64,000 nt of DNA from Syntrophaceticus sp050949745 (GTDB taxonomy: Bacteria; Bacillota; DSM-12270; Thermacetogeniales; Thermacetogeniaceae), in NCBI GenBank assembly GCA_050949745.1, contig JBMNGF010000021.1:186001-250000 (forward strand), in the 5' to 3' direction. Made by a program: the position numbers and the translations under genes. Below, in pieces: positions 1 through 8,733 of the stretch. The first letter of the stretch is position 1. Each line of letters opens with the position of its first letter. A model generated the notes under the pieces. The model worked only from the letters and a program-made list of their open reading frames with translations, ran no database searches and was not told the DNA's origin.

Positions 1-1
1 G

Positions 2-58
2 TTAGTCTTTATATTGGTTACTTATAACGATATAGCGCGTATTATTACCGGGGGTTAG
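2..58 (+). CDS. rseP: RseP-family site-2 protease, C-terminal fragment
   Basis: Only the last 18 codons are in the window; the gene enters from the left edge. The frame from base 2 reads LVFILVTYNDIARIITGG and stops at TAG (56-58). The hydrophobic run followed by TYNDIARII is typical of the last membrane helix and tail of RseP/RasP M50 intramembrane metalloproteases. The position directly before ispG and proS agrees with the usual dxr-rseP-ispG-proS order in Firmicutes. The stop is 5 bases before the ispG start, so the genes are probably cotranscribed. The fragment is short, so identification rests on tail similarity plus synteny. Confidence 0.7.
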   Translation, partial: LVFILVTYNDIARIITGG

Positions 59-63
59 CCTCA

Positions 64-1140
64 ATGAGTTATCAACACAGAAAAACGAGACAAGTTAGGA
101 TCGGCAAAACACTTGTCGGCGGCGGTGCACCGATTACAGTACAGACAATGACTAAAACAGATACCAGGGATGCGGAGGCCACAATCTCCCAGATCAAGGA
201 GCTGGAGAGCATCGGCTGTGAGATTGTGAGGGTGGCTGTGCCCGATCAAGTGGCAGCAGAATCCTTGAGGGAGATAAAAAAGAATACGGTAATACCTATT
301 GTGGCAGATATTCATTTCGATTATCGTTTGGCTTTGACAGCTATCGAAAGTGGTGTGGACGCTCTAAGGATAAATCCTGGCAACATCGGTGAAAAAAAAC
401 GTGTCCAAACACTTGTTGGGGCTGCCGCTGAAAGAGATATCCCCATACGCATCGGCGTGAACATGGGTTCTCTTGACTCCAATATGGAGGATAAATATGG
501 TAGAACAGCTCAAGGGCTTGTAGAGAGCGCCCTTTCCCATGTATCTTTATTAGAGCGGGAAAACTATTATAATATTGTTATTTCCGTAAAAGCGACCTCT
601 GTACCGGTAACGATCAAGGCCTATCGAATGCTATCTGAAAAGGTTGACTATCCCTTGCATCTGGGGGTAACAGAGGCAGGAGGCGTATGGGTCGGAACAA
701 TTAAATCATCGATCGGTATCGGGAGTCTGCTGGCTGACGGTATCGGTGACACAATCAGGGTATCTTTAACAGATCATCCCAGTGAAGAGGTACGAGTCGG
801 CCAACAGATCCTCAAATCTCTCGGCCTCAGGTCAGGAGGAATCGAACTTATCTCCTGTCCCACCTGTGGGCGCTGTCAGCTGGATCTCTTTAAATTGTTA
901 AATGAAGTGGAGCAAGAGCTGCCCCTTACAGAGGAGCCCCTCAAAGTAGCCATTATGGGCTGTGTTGTCAATGGGCCAGGTGAGGCTAGAGATGCAGATG
1001 TGGGCATCGCCGGTGGTAAAGGGTGCGGCATTCTATTTAAGCAAGGAAAATTGATTAAAAAGGTGCCTGAAGATAAACTGTCGGAAACACTGGTCTCTGA
1101 AATCAATCAAATACTGGAGGAAAGGAAGCAAGCCATATGA
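64..1140 (+). CDS. ispG: 4-hydroxy-3-methylbut-2-enyl diphosphate synthase (flavodoxin/ferredoxin)
   Basis: IspG (GcpE) converts methylerythritol cyclodiphosphate to HMBPP, the penultimate step of the MEP isoprenoid pathway, using a [4Fe-4S] cluster. The 358-residue product has the usual bacterial length. The N-terminal TIM barrel carries VQTMTKTDTRD (about 26-36) and INPGNIG (about 103-109). The C-terminal cluster domain shows CPTCGRC (Cys265, Cys268) and MGCVVNGPGEA (Cys300, Glu307), matching the known three-Cys-plus-Glu ligand set. A G-rich ribosome binding site at 50-55 overlaps the end of rseP. The stop overlaps the proS start by 4 bases (ATGA). Confidence 0.97.
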   Translation: MSYQHRKTRQVRIGKTLVGGGAPITVQTMTKTDTRDAEATISQIKELESIGCEIVRVAVPDQVAAESLREIKKNTVIPIVADIHFDYRLALTAIESGVDALRINPGNIGEKKRVQTLVGAAAERDIPIRIGVNMGSLDSNMEDKYGRTAQGLVESALSHVSLLERENYYNIVISVKATSVPVTIKAYRMLSEKVDYPLHLGVTEAGGVWVGTIKSSIGIGSLLADGIGDTIRVSLTDHPSEEVRVGQQILKSLGLRSGGIELISCPTCGRCQLDLFKLLNEVEQELPLTEEPLKVAIMGCVVNGPGEARDADVGIAGGKGCGILFKQGKLIKKVPEDKLSETLVSEINQILEERKQAI

Positions 1141-2879
1141 GAGTTTCAAAAATGCTGATACCAACCCTGCGGGAGGTCCCTGCTGAGGCAGACACCATCA
1201 GCCATCAACTATTACTGCGTTCTGGAATGGTGAGAAAGGTTGCTGCCGGTGTCTATACCCTTCTTCCATTAGGGAATAGGGTTGTTAAAAAAATTGAAAA
1301 GATCGTCAGAGAAGAAATGAATAAGGCAGGGGGAGTAGAGCTGCAGCTTCCTATTATCCAGCCTGCAGAACTATGGCAGCAGTCTGGTCGCTGGGATGTT
1401 TATGGCCCGGAGATGTATCGCTTAAAGGACCGGCATGGACGGGATTTTTGCCTGGGACCTACCCATGAAGAATTAATTACTAATCTTTTCAGCCAGGAGG
1501 TCAAGTCATACCGCCAACTGCCACTGCTTCTCTATCAGGTCCATAATAAATATCGTGATGAACGGCGGCCACGCTTTGGTCTCCTCCGGGGACGTGAGTT
1601 TATTATGAAGGATCTTTACTCCTTTGATAAGGATGAGGAGGGTTTGGATGACAGTTATGGTAAAATGTATGATGCCTATAACAAAATTTTTAGTAGGTGC
1701 AGCCTGAATTTTCGGGCTGTAGAAGCTGATTCTGGGGCTATAGGGGGAGATGTTTCACACGAATTTATGGTCATCGCTGATACAGGGGAGGATCAAATAA
1801 CATTTTGCTCAGCTTGTGATTATGCAGCGAATGTTGATAAGACTCCATGTCATTTCAGTGATGAAACAGAACTAGTTGAAGAAGGAGGCCCCTTAGAAGA
1901 AAGAGTAACACCGGAAGCACGTACTGTGCAGGATGTGGCATCCTATCTTGGAGTAGATACAGATAGAGTTATAAAATCAGTTTTCTATAATGTTGAGGGG
2001 AAACTGGTGGTTGTCCTGGTGCAGGGAGACCGCTTAGTCAATGAGATAAAAGTGATGAACTACTTAGGTATCAGTATACTGGAACCAGCTGATCCTGAGG
2101 AAATGCTGAACAATTATGGGATTCCCATGGGTTTTGCGGGGCCTGTTTATCTGCGGGACAAAACTGATGTTACTATCCTGGCAGATTCTGAAATTAAAAA
2201 TTTGTCTAATGCCGTTGCTGGGGCAAATAAAACCGACTATCATTATATCAATGTCAACCCTGGGCGAGACTTTCAAGTAGATAATTATGGTGATTTCCGC
2301 CTTGCACAGGAGGGGGACCCCTGTCCTTGCTGTGGAGCACCTTTGCAAGTGCAGCATGGCATTGAAGTAGGTCACATCTTTAAATTAGGGACCAAGTATA
2401 GTGAAGCAATGGGGGCTACAATCATCGATGAAAAGGGAAAGGAAACCCCTGTAGTAATGGGTTGTTATGGGATAGGGGTTACCAGAACCATGGCTGCAGC
2501 AGTAGAGCAATGTCATGATCAGGATGGAATTATCTGGCCGGCTGCTATTGCTCCTTTTCAGGTCGTTATTATGGCAGTGAATCAGCGTGATGAACTGCAG
2601 GTGAACTGTGCGACAGAAATATATCAACAACTTCGCCAAGCAGGGATTGATGTAATCTATGACGATCGTCAGGAACGGCCTGGTGTTAAATTTAAGGATG
2701 CCGATCTGATCGGCTATCCTGCAAGGGTAGTGATCGGTAAAAAGGCAATCACTGAGGGACTCATAGAGGTTAAGTGGCGGTCTTCAGGAGAGATGAGCTA
2801 TCAGGAGAAAGGAAACCTGGTCAATTATCTTAAAGAAACTCTGGCAGCACAACAAAGCATAACGGAAATTTTGGGATAA
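1137..2879 (+). CDS. proS: prolyl-tRNA synthetase, bacterial type
   Basis: Charges tRNA-Pro with proline in the cytoplasm. The 580-residue product has the bacterial ProRS layout: class II catalytic domain with motif 1 around residues 60-80, FCLGPTHEE (about 102-110) and RDERRPRFGL motif 2 (about 140-149). A YbaK-like editing insertion lies at about 230-390, then motif 3 GCYGIGVTRT and an anticodon-binding domain from about 475. The start ATG overlaps ispG by 4 bases, implying translational coupling. I see no T-box in front of it, so any regulation would come from the upstream operon promoter. Confidence 0.97.
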   Translation: MRVSKMLIPTLREVPAEADTISHQLLLRSGMVRKVAAGVYTLLPLGNRVVKKIEKIVREEMNKAGGVELQLPIIQPAELWQQSGRWDVYGPEMYRLKDRHGRDFCLGPTHEELITNLFSQEVKSYRQLPLLLYQVHNKYRDERRPRFGLLRGREFIMKDLYSFDKDEEGLDDSYGKMYDAYNKIFSRCSLNFRAVEADSGAIGGDVSHEFMVIADTGEDQITFCSACDYAANVDKTPCHFSDETELVEEGGPLEERVTPEARTVQDVASYLGVDTDRVIKSVFYNVEGKLVVVLVQGDRLVNEIKVMNYLGISILEPADPEEMLNNYGIPMGFAGPVYLRDKTDVTILADSEIKNLSNAVAGANKTDYHYINVNPGRDFQVDNYGDFRLAQEGDPCPCCGAPLQVQHGIEVGHIFKLGTKYSEAMGATIIDEKGKETPVVMGCYGIGVTRTMAAAVEQCHDQDGIIWPAAIAPFQVVIMAVNQRDELQVNCATEIYQQLRQAGIDVIYDDRQERPGVKFKDADLIGYPARVVIGKKAITEGLIEVKWRSSGEMSYQEKGNLVNYLKETLAAQQSITEILG

Positions 2880-2901
2880 GGTAGCTTTTAGTATGAGCTT
2901 T

Positions 2902-2910
2902 TGTTATAAT
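2902..2910 (+). promoter_or_regulatory. Extended -10 promoter for the rimP-nusA-infB operon
   Basis: TGTTATAAT at 2902-2910 is a perfect extended -10 (TGn plus TATAAT). The -35 region is weak, as is common for extended -10 promoters. It lies after proS and before a leader hairpin and rimP, so it would start the translation-factor operon. Confidence 0.55.
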
Positions 2911-2972
2911 TAATTTATATATTGCGGGGTATCAATGTAGCTGAAGGAATGTTATCTTTTTAGGAGGTCTGT

Positions 2973-2997
2973 AAGAGTGGGTCCACTGCCCACTCTT
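2973..2997 (+). other. rimP leader hairpin
   Basis: A perfect 9-bp stem (AAGAGTGGG pairing with CCCACTCTT, 7-nt loop) sits in the 5' leader between the putative promoter and rimP. No T-run follows at once, so it may be an attenuator, an RNA-stability element or a weak proS terminator. I recall similar hairpins before rimP in other Firmicutes, but that is memory rather than a search. Confidence 0.5.
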
Positions 2998-3038
2998 TCA
3001 TATTATTATTAGTTTCAATATGGAACGGAGGGAAGTCC

Positions 3039-3503
3039 TTGAACGAACAGACAGTTCATACACAGGTTGCGGAAATGATTACCCCCTTTATTTTACAGAA
3101 TGGTCTTGAATTAGTAGATGTGGAATACAAAAAAGAAGGTAATGGTTGGTACTTACGTATTTTCATAGATAAGCAGGGTGGGGTACAGCTGGATGATTGT
3201 GAAAAAGTCAGCAGTTATATCAGTACCAAACTGGATGAGTCAGCTATCATCCCTCACCATTATTATTTAGAAGTATCTTCACCAGGATTGGAACGACCAT
3301 TAACGAAACCGGAAGATTTTATACGTTTCTGCGGTTCTCCAATAAAGTTACGTACAACAACTAAAATAGAGGGAAGTAGAAATTTTCAAGGGGTAATAGT
3401 CGATAACGCAGATGATATGGTGGTGCTGGAAACTGAAGATGGTCGCTCAATAAAAATAGCCTACCAAATGATTAAAAAGGCAAGACTGAAAAGTGATTTA
3501 TAG
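3039..3503 (+). CDS. rimP: ribosome maturation factor RimP
   Basis: RimP (YlxS) assists late 30S subunit assembly. The 154-residue product is typical in length. The N-terminal domain carries GLELVDVEYKKEG (about 19-31) and the conserved YLEVSSPGLERPL (about 81-93), followed by an SH3-like C-terminal domain. The start is TTG at 3039 with GGAGGGAAG a few bases upstream; no ATG lies nearby in frame. It is the first gene of the classic rimP-nusA-rnpM-ylxQ-infB-rbfA cluster, which supports the call. Confidence 0.95.
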   Translation: MNEQTVHTQVAEMITPFILQNGLELVDVEYKKEGNGWYLRIFIDKQGGVQLDDCEKVSSYISTKLDESAIIPHHYYLEVSSPGLERPLTKPEDFIRFCGSPIKLRTTTKIEGSRNFQGVIVDNADDMVVLETEDGRSIKIAYQMIKKARLKSDL

Positions 3504-3517
3504 GGAGGTGAACAGAG

Positions 3518-4576
3518 GTGAATATGGACTTTATAAGCGCCTTGAAAGATATTGAAAAGGAAAAAGGGATCAGTAGCGAGATTCTTCTGCAGGCAATAGA
3601 ACATGCTCTGCTTACTGCATATAGGAAAAATTTTGGTTCCTCTCAGAACGCGCGCATAGAGATAGCTAGGGAAACAGGAGAGATCAAGGTATTTTCCAGG
3701 AAGACAGCTGCTGTTGATGTCACTGATCCCAATCTGGAAATCTCATTAGAAGAGGCAGCAGAATTCGATCCAGAAGTCAAAGAAGGAGATATAGTCGAGG
3801 TAGAGGTTACTCCGAGTAATTTTGGACGTATCGCTGCACAAGCAGCTAAACAAGTTGTTTTTCAACAGATCCGTGAGGCAGAACGGGGCATGATTTATGA
3901 AGAGTTCTTAAGCCGCGAAGGGGATATTGTTACTGGTATTGTGAGGCGTCAGGAGGGAAGAAACGTTTATATTGATTTAGGCAGATCTGAAGCCTTGCTA
4001 TTACCATCTGAACAAATTATATTTGAGAAGTATAATCATGGGGACAGGATTAAGACATACATAAATGAAGTAAAGAAAACGACCAAGGGCCCACAGATTT
4101 TAGTTTCTCGCACTCATCCAGGCTTACTCAAAAGGCTTTTTGAATTAGAGGTGCCGGAAATATTCGAAGGAATTGTTGAAATAAAATCTGTTGTCCGGGA
4201 GCCCGGTATGCGTTCTAAGATAGCTGTTTATTCAAAAAATGAGAATGTTGACTCTATCGGGGCGTGTGTGGGTCCAAAAGGAATGCGTGTCCAGTCAATT
4301 GTTCAAGAACTTAAGGGAGAAAAAATTGATATTGTCAAATGGGACAATGCTCCGGAGGTATATATTGCTAATGCCTTGAGCCCTTCTAAGGTAATCTCAG
4401 TTGAGATTAACGAGGATGAGAAAGCAGCACAGGTGATTGTTCCCAATCACCAACTTTCCTTGGCCATTGGTAAGGAAGGGCAAAATGCCAGGTTGGCTGC
4501 ACGTCTGACTGGTTGGAAAATTGACATTAAAAGTGAAGATCAGTATGAGCTGGCTGAGGAGCAGAACTTGATGTAA
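3518..4576 (+). CDS. nusA: transcription termination/antitermination factor NusA
   Basis: NusA binds RNA polymerase and modulates pausing, termination and antitermination. The 352-residue product has the short Gram-positive layout: N-terminal RNAP-binding domain (about 1-130), S1 domain (about 135-200, with GDIVTGIVRRQEGRNVYIDLG) and two KH domains (about 205-345, with GACVGPKGMRVQ and AIGKEGQNARLAARLTGWKI). It lacks the acidic C-terminal repeats of proteobacterial NusA. The start is GTG at 3518 after GGGAGGTG; an in-frame ATG two codons later is also possible. Confidence 0.97.
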   Translation: MNMDFISALKDIEKEKGISSEILLQAIEHALLTAYRKNFGSSQNARIEIARETGEIKVFSRKTAAVDVTDPNLEISLEEAAEFDPEVKEGDIVEVEVTPSNFGRIAAQAAKQVVFQQIREAERGMIYEEFLSREGDIVTGIVRRQEGRNVYIDLGRSEALLLPSEQIIFEKYNHGDRIKTYINEVKKTTKGPQILVSRTHPGLLKRLFELEVPEIFEGIVEIKSVVREPGMRSKIAVYSKNENVDSIGACVGPKGMRVQSIVQELKGEKIDIVKWDNAPEVYIANALSPSKVISVEINEDEKAAQVIVPNHQLSLAIGKEGQNARLAARLTGWKIDIKSEDQYELAEEQNLM

Positions 4577-4610
4577 GTTGATGAATCTGAAGAACAAGAG
4601 GTGGATTCTG

Positions 4611-4886
4611 ATGGCTAGAGTAAAAAGGGTTCCTCAACGTGTCTGTGTTGGGTGCGGACAGACCAAGAGTAAAAAGGAGTTAATGCGCATTGTAAGGACT
4701 CCAGATTCTCAGATAAAAATTGATACAACTGGGAAACTGTCTGGAAGGGGTGCTTATATTTGCTGCAATACAGATTGTCTAACAGTTGCCCTTAATAGAA
4801 AAAAACTGGAAAGAGCCCTACAGATAGAACTGCCTCAGGATGTTATATTAACCTTGAAGAAAACTATTTCAGGTGAAAGCGATTGA
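4611..4886 (+). CDS. rnpM: RNase P modulator RnpM (YlxR family)
   Basis: A 91-residue small basic protein of the YlxR (DUF448) family; in B. subtilis it was reported to bind and modulate RNase P RNA. It shows PQRVCVGCGQTKSKKELMRIVR near the start and GRGAYIC in the middle, the family signatures. The ATG at 4611 is preferred over an upstream TTG (4578) because AAGAGGTGG lies just before it and family members begin near this point. Its end overlaps ylxQ by 4 bases. Confidence 0.92.
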   Translation: MARVKRVPQRVCVGCGQTKSKKELMRIVRTPDSQIKIDTTGKLSGRGAYICCNTDCLTVALNRKKLERALQIELPQDVILTLKKTISGESD

Positions 4887-5206
4887 CTTTTTTGACTCTA
4901 TTGGGATTTGCAAAAAAGGCTAATAAAATTGTTTACGGAATGAGCAACAGCCTTAATGCTGTCCAAAAAAAGAAGGCGAAGTTGGTTATTATCGCTGAAG
5001 ATGCGGGGAAAAATCGTAAAAAGATCATCAGAGAGTGCGAGTCTCTGAATATTCCTTTTCTAGAGTACGGTAATAAGGACCTATTTCTCAGATCTATAGG
5101 AAACCCAGCATGTTACTGGGCCGTTCTATCTCAAAGAATGGCGGTAGATCTTATGCGTGAGTATAAAAAAGAGAAGGTCCAGGATAATCAAAACGGGGGT
5201 GATTGA
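4883..5206 (+). CDS. ylxQ: ribosomal L7Ae-family protein YlxQ
   Basis: A 107-residue L7Ae/L30e/S12e/Gadd45-fold protein, a family that binds kink-turn RNA. LLGFAKKANKIVYG at the start and KKAKLVIIAEDAGKN (about 31-45) are characteristic. The TTG start at 4883 overlaps the rnpM stop; AGGTGA upstream is the likely ribosome binding site. Its stop abuts the infB ATG. The C-terminal tail is longer and more charged than in short homologues. The exact RNA target is not evident from sequence. Confidence 0.9.
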   Translation: MTFLTLLGFAKKANKIVYGMSNSLNAVQKKKAKLVIIAEDAGKNRKKIIRECESLNIPFLEYGNKDLFLRSIGNPACYWAVLSQRMAVDLMREYKKEKVQDNQNGGD

Positions 5207-7369
5207 ATGGCAAAAATCCGTATTCATGAGTTGGCCAAAAAACTGAACATGAATAGCAAAGATCTAGTAGCCCGCTTGCGTCAGATGGGTTATTCGGTTA
5301 AGAACCATATGAGTACAATAGATGAAAAAGAAATTGCCAAAATAAAAAAGAATTTAAAATCCAATGATAATAAAAATATGAAAGATAATAAAAGCAAGAA
5401 AGAAAAAAAGGATGCAGTCCCTGCTAGCAAACCTGAGATTAAAGAAAAGGATTTTCGTAAGCGAGCTCAGGTGAGAAAAGACGAACTGCGCCAGAAGAAA
5501 GAACAGAATCAAAAGAAGATCATGGCAAAGGTACAGAATACAGTTCATGGCCGCAGTAAGAAAAAACGCAGAGGTAGCCAGCGCACAGCTGCGGCAAAAA
5601 CAGAACCGAAAAAAATTATCATTGGTGAAAATATTGCTGTGCAGGAACTAGCTAACTCTCTGCATGTTAATGGGAGTGAAGTAATTAAAAAGCTGATTGA
5701 GTTAGGAGTAATGGCTTCTTTAAACCAGCTGATAGATAGCGACACAGCAACATTGGTAGCGTCTGAATTCGAGGTTGATGTTGAAGTACAGGATGAAGTT
5801 TTAGAATTGGAAGAAGATGTACTGCAGGATCTACCTGATCGGCCTCAAGATCTGAAGCCGAGGCCACCGGTGATTACAGTTATGGGGCATGTTGATCATG
5901 GAAAAACGTCTTTACTTGACTACATCCGACATGAGAATGTTATAGCTACTGAAGCAGGGGGAATTACACAGCATATCGGTGCTTATCAAATAGAATTAAA
6001 GGGAAAGAAAATAACTTTCCTGGATACCCCAGGACATGAAGCCTTTACAACAATGCGTGCCCGCGGGGCTCAGTCAACAGATATCGCAGTGCTCGTTGTG
6101 GCAGCAGATGACGGAGTGATGCCTCAGACAGTTGAAGCGATCAACCACGCAAAGGCTGCAGAGGTACCAATAATTGTAGCGATCAATAAAATGGATAAAC
6201 CCAGTGCCAATCCTGATCATGTGAAACAACAGCTTACCGAATATGGCTTAGTTCCCGAAGAGTGGGGCGGAAATACTATTTGTGTACCGGTTTCTGCGAA
6301 AAAGGGGACAGGTATTGAGCAACTTCTAGAGATGCTCTTGCTGGTTGCTGAAATGGAGGAGTTGAAAGCAAACCCCAAAAAACCAGCCAGGGGTATTGTA
6401 ATCGAAGCAGAGTTGGATAAAGGCAGAGGCCCTGTGGCCACAGTTTTGATTCAAAATGGCACACTGTATATCGGTGATCAGATTTTAGTTGGTATCGCCT
6501 CTGGCAACGTAAGGGCGATGTATGATTTCAAGGGTAACAGGATCGATGAAGCCCTTCCGGGAACCCCGGTAGAGATCCTTGGACTCTCTGAAGTACCTGC
6601 TGCCGGTGATCTTCTTTATGCTGTTTATGATGAAAAATTAGCTCGCCATATTGCTGAAAAACGTTCTGAAAAGAAGCGGCAGATTGAAAATGTTGTTCCT
6701 GAGAAAGTGACTTTAGAAGAATTGTTTAATCAGATCAAGGAAGGTAAGGTCAAAGAACTCAACCTGGTGGTCAAGGCTGATGTCCATGGTTCTGCAGAGG
6801 CATTGATTCAAGCCCTGGAAAAAATGGGTGATAAAGAAGTAAGAATTAGTATCATTCACTCCGGTGTTGGTGGTATAACTGAAACTGATGTTATGCTCGC
6901 CAGTGCATCCAACGCTCTCGTCATTGGTTTTAATGTAAGACCTGATGCCAATGCCAAAAAGGTAGCTGAAATCGAGAATGTAGAAATAAGGCTCTACCGT
7001 GTTATCTATGAGGCTCTTGATGATATTAAGGCAGCCTTAGAGGGTTTGTTAGAGCCAATCTACAAAGAGGTGTCTGTGGGCAGGGCAGAAGTGCGAAACA
7101 CCTTTCATATCCCGAAAGTAGGAGCTGTTGCCGGATGTTACATAGTTGAAGGGAAGGCAGCTAGAAAGAGCCGTGTTCGTGTTGTACGCGATGGTGTTGT
7201 CATCTACGAGGGAAATATCGAATCACTAAAAAGGTTCAAAGATGATGCCAAAGAGGTTGCTCAGGGGCATGAGTGTGGAATAGGGCTGGAAAACTTCCAC
7301 GATGTGAAAGATGGAGATGTTTTAGAAATCTACGAGATAGAAGAAATCAAAAGAGAGTTAAAGTCATAA
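5207..7369 (+). CDS. infB: translation initiation factor IF-2
   Basis: IF-2 is the GTPase that delivers initiator fMet-tRNA to the 30S subunit and promotes subunit joining. The 720-residue protein has an IF2_N domain (about 1-52), a Lys/Arg-rich linker (about 52-140), a second IF2_N domain (about 145-195) and a GTPase core with GHVDHGKT (227-234), DTPGHEAF and NKMD. Domains II to IV follow. The linker is short and highly basic. Start ATG directly follows the ylxQ stop, with GGGGGTGA as the ribosome binding site. Confidence 0.98.
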   Translation: MAKIRIHELAKKLNMNSKDLVARLRQMGYSVKNHMSTIDEKEIAKIKKNLKSNDNKNMKDNKSKKEKKDAVPASKPEIKEKDFRKRAQVRKDELRQKKEQNQKKIMAKVQNTVHGRSKKKRRGSQRTAAAKTEPKKIIIGENIAVQELANSLHVNGSEVIKKLIELGVMASLNQLIDSDTATLVASEFEVDVEVQDEVLELEEDVLQDLPDRPQDLKPRPPVITVMGHVDHGKTSLLDYIRHENVIATEAGGITQHIGAYQIELKGKKITFLDTPGHEAFTTMRARGAQSTDIAVLVVAADDGVMPQTVEAINHAKAAEVPIIVAINKMDKPSANPDHVKQQLTEYGLVPEEWGGNTICVPVSAKKGTGIEQLLEMLLLVAEMEELKANPKKPARGIVIEAELDKGRGPVATVLIQNGTLYIGDQILVGIASGNVRAMYDFKGNRIDEALPGTPVEILGLSEVPAAGDLLYAVYDEKLARHIAEKRSEKKRQIENVVPEKVTLEELFNQIKEGKVKELNLVVKADVHGSAEALIQALEKMGDKEVRISIIHSGVGGITETDVMLASASNALVIGFNVRPDANAKKVAEIENVEIRLYRVIYEALDDIKAALEGLLEPIYKEVSVGRAEVRNTFHIPKVGAVAGCYIVEGKAARKSRVRVVRDGVVIYEGNIESLKRFKDDAKEVAQGHECGIGLENFHDVKDGDVLEIYEIEEIKRELKS

Positions 7370-7382
7370 GAGGTGATAGCTT

Positions 7383-7733
7383 GTGAGTTACCGTGCCAAC
7401 CGCCTCGCCGGTGAAATAAAACGCGTTATAACAGAACTATTGCAGATTGGTCTGAAGGATCCACGTGTCCACAGGTTGACGAGTATCACAGCAGTAAATG
7501 TTTCCAGAGATTTACGCCATGCTAAAGTATATGTCAGTGTAATGGGCTCAGAGGAAGAGCAGAAAAAAACTCTGGAAGGATTACAGAGTGCCAATGGGTT
7601 TATCAGATCAGAATTAGGAAAACAGATTCGTCTGAGCTACCATCCTGAACTATTATTTGAACTGGACACATCACTTGAACACAGTCTTAAGATCAATCAA
7701 ATGTTGAAGGAATTGAAATCGGATAAGGAATAG
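7383..7733 (+). CDS. rbfA: 30S ribosome-binding factor RbfA
   Basis: RbfA binds immature 30S subunits and helps 16S 5'-end maturation. The 116-residue product shows the family N-terminus (YRANRLAGEIKRVITELL), DPRV (about 27-30) and DLRHAKVYVSVMG (about 43-55). The GTG start at 7383 follows AGAGGTGA at 7369-7376. It is in the expected slot right after infB, 13 bases downstream, and 7 bases before nrnA. Confidence 0.96.
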   Translation: MSYRANRLAGEIKRVITELLQIGLKDPRVHRLTSITAVNVSRDLRHAKVYVSVMGSEEEQKKTLEGLQSANGFIRSELGKQIRLSYHPELLFELDTSLEHSLKINQMLKELKSDKE

Positions 7734-7740
7734 ATAGCTG

Positions 7741-8733
7741 ATGGATACAATCGACGACGCAGTTAATGCTTTAATAAGTTATGATAATTATATATTGACA
7801 ACTCACCTTAATCCTGACGGTGATGCCCTGGGTTCTCTAACAGGACTTGGTCTGGCATTATCCAAGACAGGTAAAAATGTTGTAATGATCATGCCTAATC
7901 CGATACCGGCTGCTTTTCAATTTATGCCAGGGGTACAACAGATAAAAAAAGAAGTTGATCAATCGGCTGGTTTTGACATGGCTATCGCAGTTGATTGCAC
8001 TGACCTAAATCGTGTAGGTGAGCAGGTTAGAGATGTTTTTTTACATACTGAAAACATAGCCAATATAGATCACCATATAAGCAACCGGTTTTTTGGAAAC
8101 ATCAATATTGTGGATCCACAGGCAGCGGCAACCGGGGAAATAATATCTGATATTTTGCAAAAATCCAAAATACCTATTACCCCAGATATTGCCACCAATC
8201 TTTATACTGCTTTAGTGACTGATACTGGGTCTTTCCGACAGCAGAATACAACTGCTAAAAGTCTGCGCACAGCTGCTTTTTTGCTTGATTGTGGGGCACA
8301 GTACAGAGTTATTCAGCAGAATCTTTATGAACAAAGATCTCTGGAGAGTTTGCGTTTGCTGGTCAGTGGTTTGCAATCAATTTCTCTTAATGAAAGCGGA
8401 ACGATTGCCTGGATGACCATTACACAAAAGTCACTGCTGGATAGCGGTGCTGCTGTTGAAGATAGTGAAGGGATGATTGAATATGTTAAATCTTTGAAGG
8501 GTGTAGAGGTGGGAATTCTCTTCAAAGAAGCTGATAATGGCGAAATCAAGGTCAGTTTTCGTTCAAAAAACTACTTGGATGTCAACCAACTGGCATCTTA
8601 TTTCGAAGGGGGCGGACATGAGCGGGCCGCGGGATGTACAATTAGTGGAGAGATAAAGGAAGTTGAACATCTTGTGATCCAAAAAACAGAAGAAGAGCTT
8701 TATGACAAATATTGTGGGGGAGCGATCAGATGA
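7741..8733 (+). CDS. nrnA: DHH/DHHA1 phosphoesterase, NrnA-type oligoribonuclease/pAp phosphatase
   Basis: Members degrade short RNA oligonucleotides and dephosphorylate pAp (3'-phosphoadenosine 5'-phosphate). The 330-residue protein has an N-terminal DHH domain with THLNPDGDALGS (about 21-32), a DCTD metal site and IDHHISN (about 118-124). The C-terminal DHHA1 domain shows GGGHERAAGC (about 287-296). It sits between rbfA and truB, as in many Clostridia. Its stop overlaps the truB start (ATGA). NrnA versus another DHH phosphoesterase is decided from domain order and length. Confidence 0.9.
   Translation: MDTIDDAVNALISYDNYILTTHLNPDGDALGSLTGLGLALSKTGKNVVMIMPNPIPAAFQFMPGVQQIKKEVDQSAGFDMAIAVDCTDLNRVGEQVRDVFLHTENIANIDHHISNRFFGNINIVDPQAAATGEIISDILQKSKIPITPDIATNLYTALVTDTGSFRQQNTTAKSLRTAAFLLDCGAQYRVIQQNLYEQRSLESLRLLVSGLQSISLNESGTIAWMTITQKSLLDSGAAVEDSEGMIEYVKSLKGVEVGILFKEADNGEIKVSFRSKNYLDVNQLASYFEGGGHERAAGCTISGEIKEVEHLVIQKTEEELYDKYCGGAIR

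Noticed and set aside
2880..3038. Known metabolite riboswitch or T-box before rimP
   Set aside because: Only a single 9-bp hairpin is present; no T-box sequence or riboswitch core is recognisable.
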